In this document: positions 63,236 to 64,000 of the stretch, piece after piece
Position numbering within the stretch: position 1 is the stretch's first letter
Layout of the letters: every line of letters starts with the position of its first letter
Assembly (NCBI GenBank): GCA_963820795.1
Contig: CAWGBJ010000024.1
Location: 62,001 to 126,000, forward strand
Reading direction: 5' to 3'
DNA: 64,000 nt
Origin: Roseiarcus sp963820795
Lineage (GTDB): Bacteria; Pseudomonadota; Alphaproteobacteria; Rhizobiales; Beijerinckiaceae
Translations under genes and position numbers: made by a program
Notes under the pieces: model-generated
The model's input: the letters and a program-made list of their open reading frames with translations, nothing else
Database searches by the model: none
Told to the model about the DNA's origin: nothing

Positions 63236-64000
63236 GTGTCGAACGAAGAGCCGCGGTATTTCACGGTCGGGAATCCCCCGGATCAACGACGTATCGCCTT
63301 TCGCCGCCGCTGGCCAGCGCGAAGCGGCGCCCCGGGCCTCGTCTGGCTTTGCGGCTACCGCTCCGACATGCTTTCGACCAAGGCGGCGGCGCTCGACCAG
63401 GAAGCGGAGCGCCTCGGGCTTGGCCTCCTGCGCTTCGACTATTCGGGCCACGGCCGCTCCGACGGGCGGCTCGAGGACCAAACGATCTCACGCTGGCTCG
63501 AGGAGACGCTGGCGATCGTCCGTGCCGAAACCGAGGGGCCGCAAATCGTCCTCGGCTCCTCGATGGGCGGCTATCTGGCGCTGCTGGCGGCGCGGGCCTT
63601 GAACCCATCGGGCGAAGGCGGGCGGATCGCCGGCCTCATCCTCATCGCGCCGGCCGTCGACTTCACCGAGACGCTGATCTTCGAGCGCGCGCCGGAAGAG
63701 GCGCGCCGCGCGATCATGGAAGAGGGCGCCTGGCGGCGGCCCTCGCCCTATGCCGACGCGCCGGACTGCTTCACCCGGGCGCTCATCGAGGACGGGCGCA
63801 ACCACCTCATGCTCGGCGGCATGATCCGCACCGGCTGCCCGACCGTGGTGCTGCAGGGCATGCGCGACGAGGACGTGCCATACCAGCACGCGCTCCAGCT
63901 GATGCAGCGCCTCGGCAGCGACCCGGCGACGCTGACCCTGATCAGGGACGGCGACCACCGCCTGTCCCGCCCGGAGGATCTGCGGCTCCTGTTCGATGCG
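63236..64000 (+). CDS. Alpha/beta hydrolase (3' end beyond window)
   Basis: At least 255 residues, open at the window edge. The fold is clear: GLVWLCGYRSDM, the RFDYSGHGRSDG segment, the nucleophile elbow GSSMGGYLAL (Ser), and the C-terminal DGDHRLSRPEDL with the catalytic His. It resembles palmitoyl-protein-thioesterase-type (ABHD10-like) hydrolases of alphaproteobacteria; that identification is tentative. Start is GTG 63236 with GAGGCGAG upstream; an ATG 12 bases earlier is an alternative. Confidence 0.85.
   Translation, partial: MSNEEPRYFTVGNPPDQRRIAFRRRWPARSGAPGLVWLCGYRSDMLSTKAAALDQEAERLGLGLLRFDYSGHGRSDGRLEDQTISRWLEETLAIVRAETEGPQIVLGSSMGGYLALLAARALNPSGEGGRIAGLILIAPAVDFTETLIFERAPEEARRAIMEEGAWRRPSPYADAPDCFTRALIEDGRNHLMLGGMIRTGCPTVVLQGMRDEDVPYQHALQLMQRLGSDPATLTLIRDGDHRLSRPEDLRLLFDA

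Overview
The window is about 64 kb of GC-rich, gene-dense chromosome from an alphaproteobacterium. It is most likely a Hyphomicrobiales (Rhizobiales) member, perhaps near Beijerinckiaceae/Methylocystaceae. The evidence is the J-domain/CobS/BolA neighbourhood, a single-component MaeB malic enzyme with a phosphotransacetylase tail, PsiF and DUF29 proteins, a CYP199A-like P450, and palindromic intergenic repeats of a type common in this order. The family-level guess is weak.

Layout. 1-2.4 kb: end of a CUT2-type sugar ABC operon (ATPase, binding protein, permease). 2.5-8 kb: VOC/glyoxalase paralogues, a TetR regulator, DUF899, YCII and an aldo/keto reductase. 8-17.8 kb: ParA-like ATPase, YjbR, CYP199A-like P450, maeB, GH25 lipoprotein, polysaccharide deacetylase, tRNA-Leu(GAG), a Cys-rich repeat protein, PsiF and PEBP. 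17.9-22.9 kb: RND efflux pair and a GlcG-like protein. 23-34 kb: transport-binding protein, glycosyltransferase, GST, methyltransferase, LysR, cupin, two tandem SDR paralogues facing an MmyB-type regulator, and an alpha/beta hydrolase. 34-36 kb: two adjacent toxin-antitoxin modules (AbrB/PIN and DUF1778/GNAT). 36.3-38.2 kb: a TIR protein with a beta-helix of 138-nt repeats. 38.3-52 kb: guaA, AraC, FMN reductase, DUF29, cobS, J-domain protein, bolA, L,D-transpeptidase, NUDIX, phosphoesterase and malonyl-CoA decarboxylase. 52.3-54.9 kb: pseudouridine glycosidase and a PfkB kinase (probable PsuG/PsuK). 54.9-57.4 kb: a second TIR protein with an FGE/SUMF1-like C-terminus, bracketed by two copies of a MITE-like repeat. 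57.5-64 kb: pirin, an AraC regulator with three copies of a 32-bp motif around it and a 43-residue membrane protein, cytochrome b561, glycosyltransferase and a partial hydrolase.

Two cross-cutting points. First, at least eight genes (including guaA, normally needed for GMP synthesis) carry single-base indels, mostly in short G, C, A or T runs. Sequence error is a simpler explanation than mass pseudogenisation, so I annotate these as whole genes and give the break positions. Second, the most unusual biology is in the two TIR fusions and in the AraC/small-protein locus. The TIR-FGE protein ends in a run of codons that all look like adenine-substituted AAY codons, as in targets of diversity-generating retroelements, although no reverse transcriptase or template repeat is visible here.
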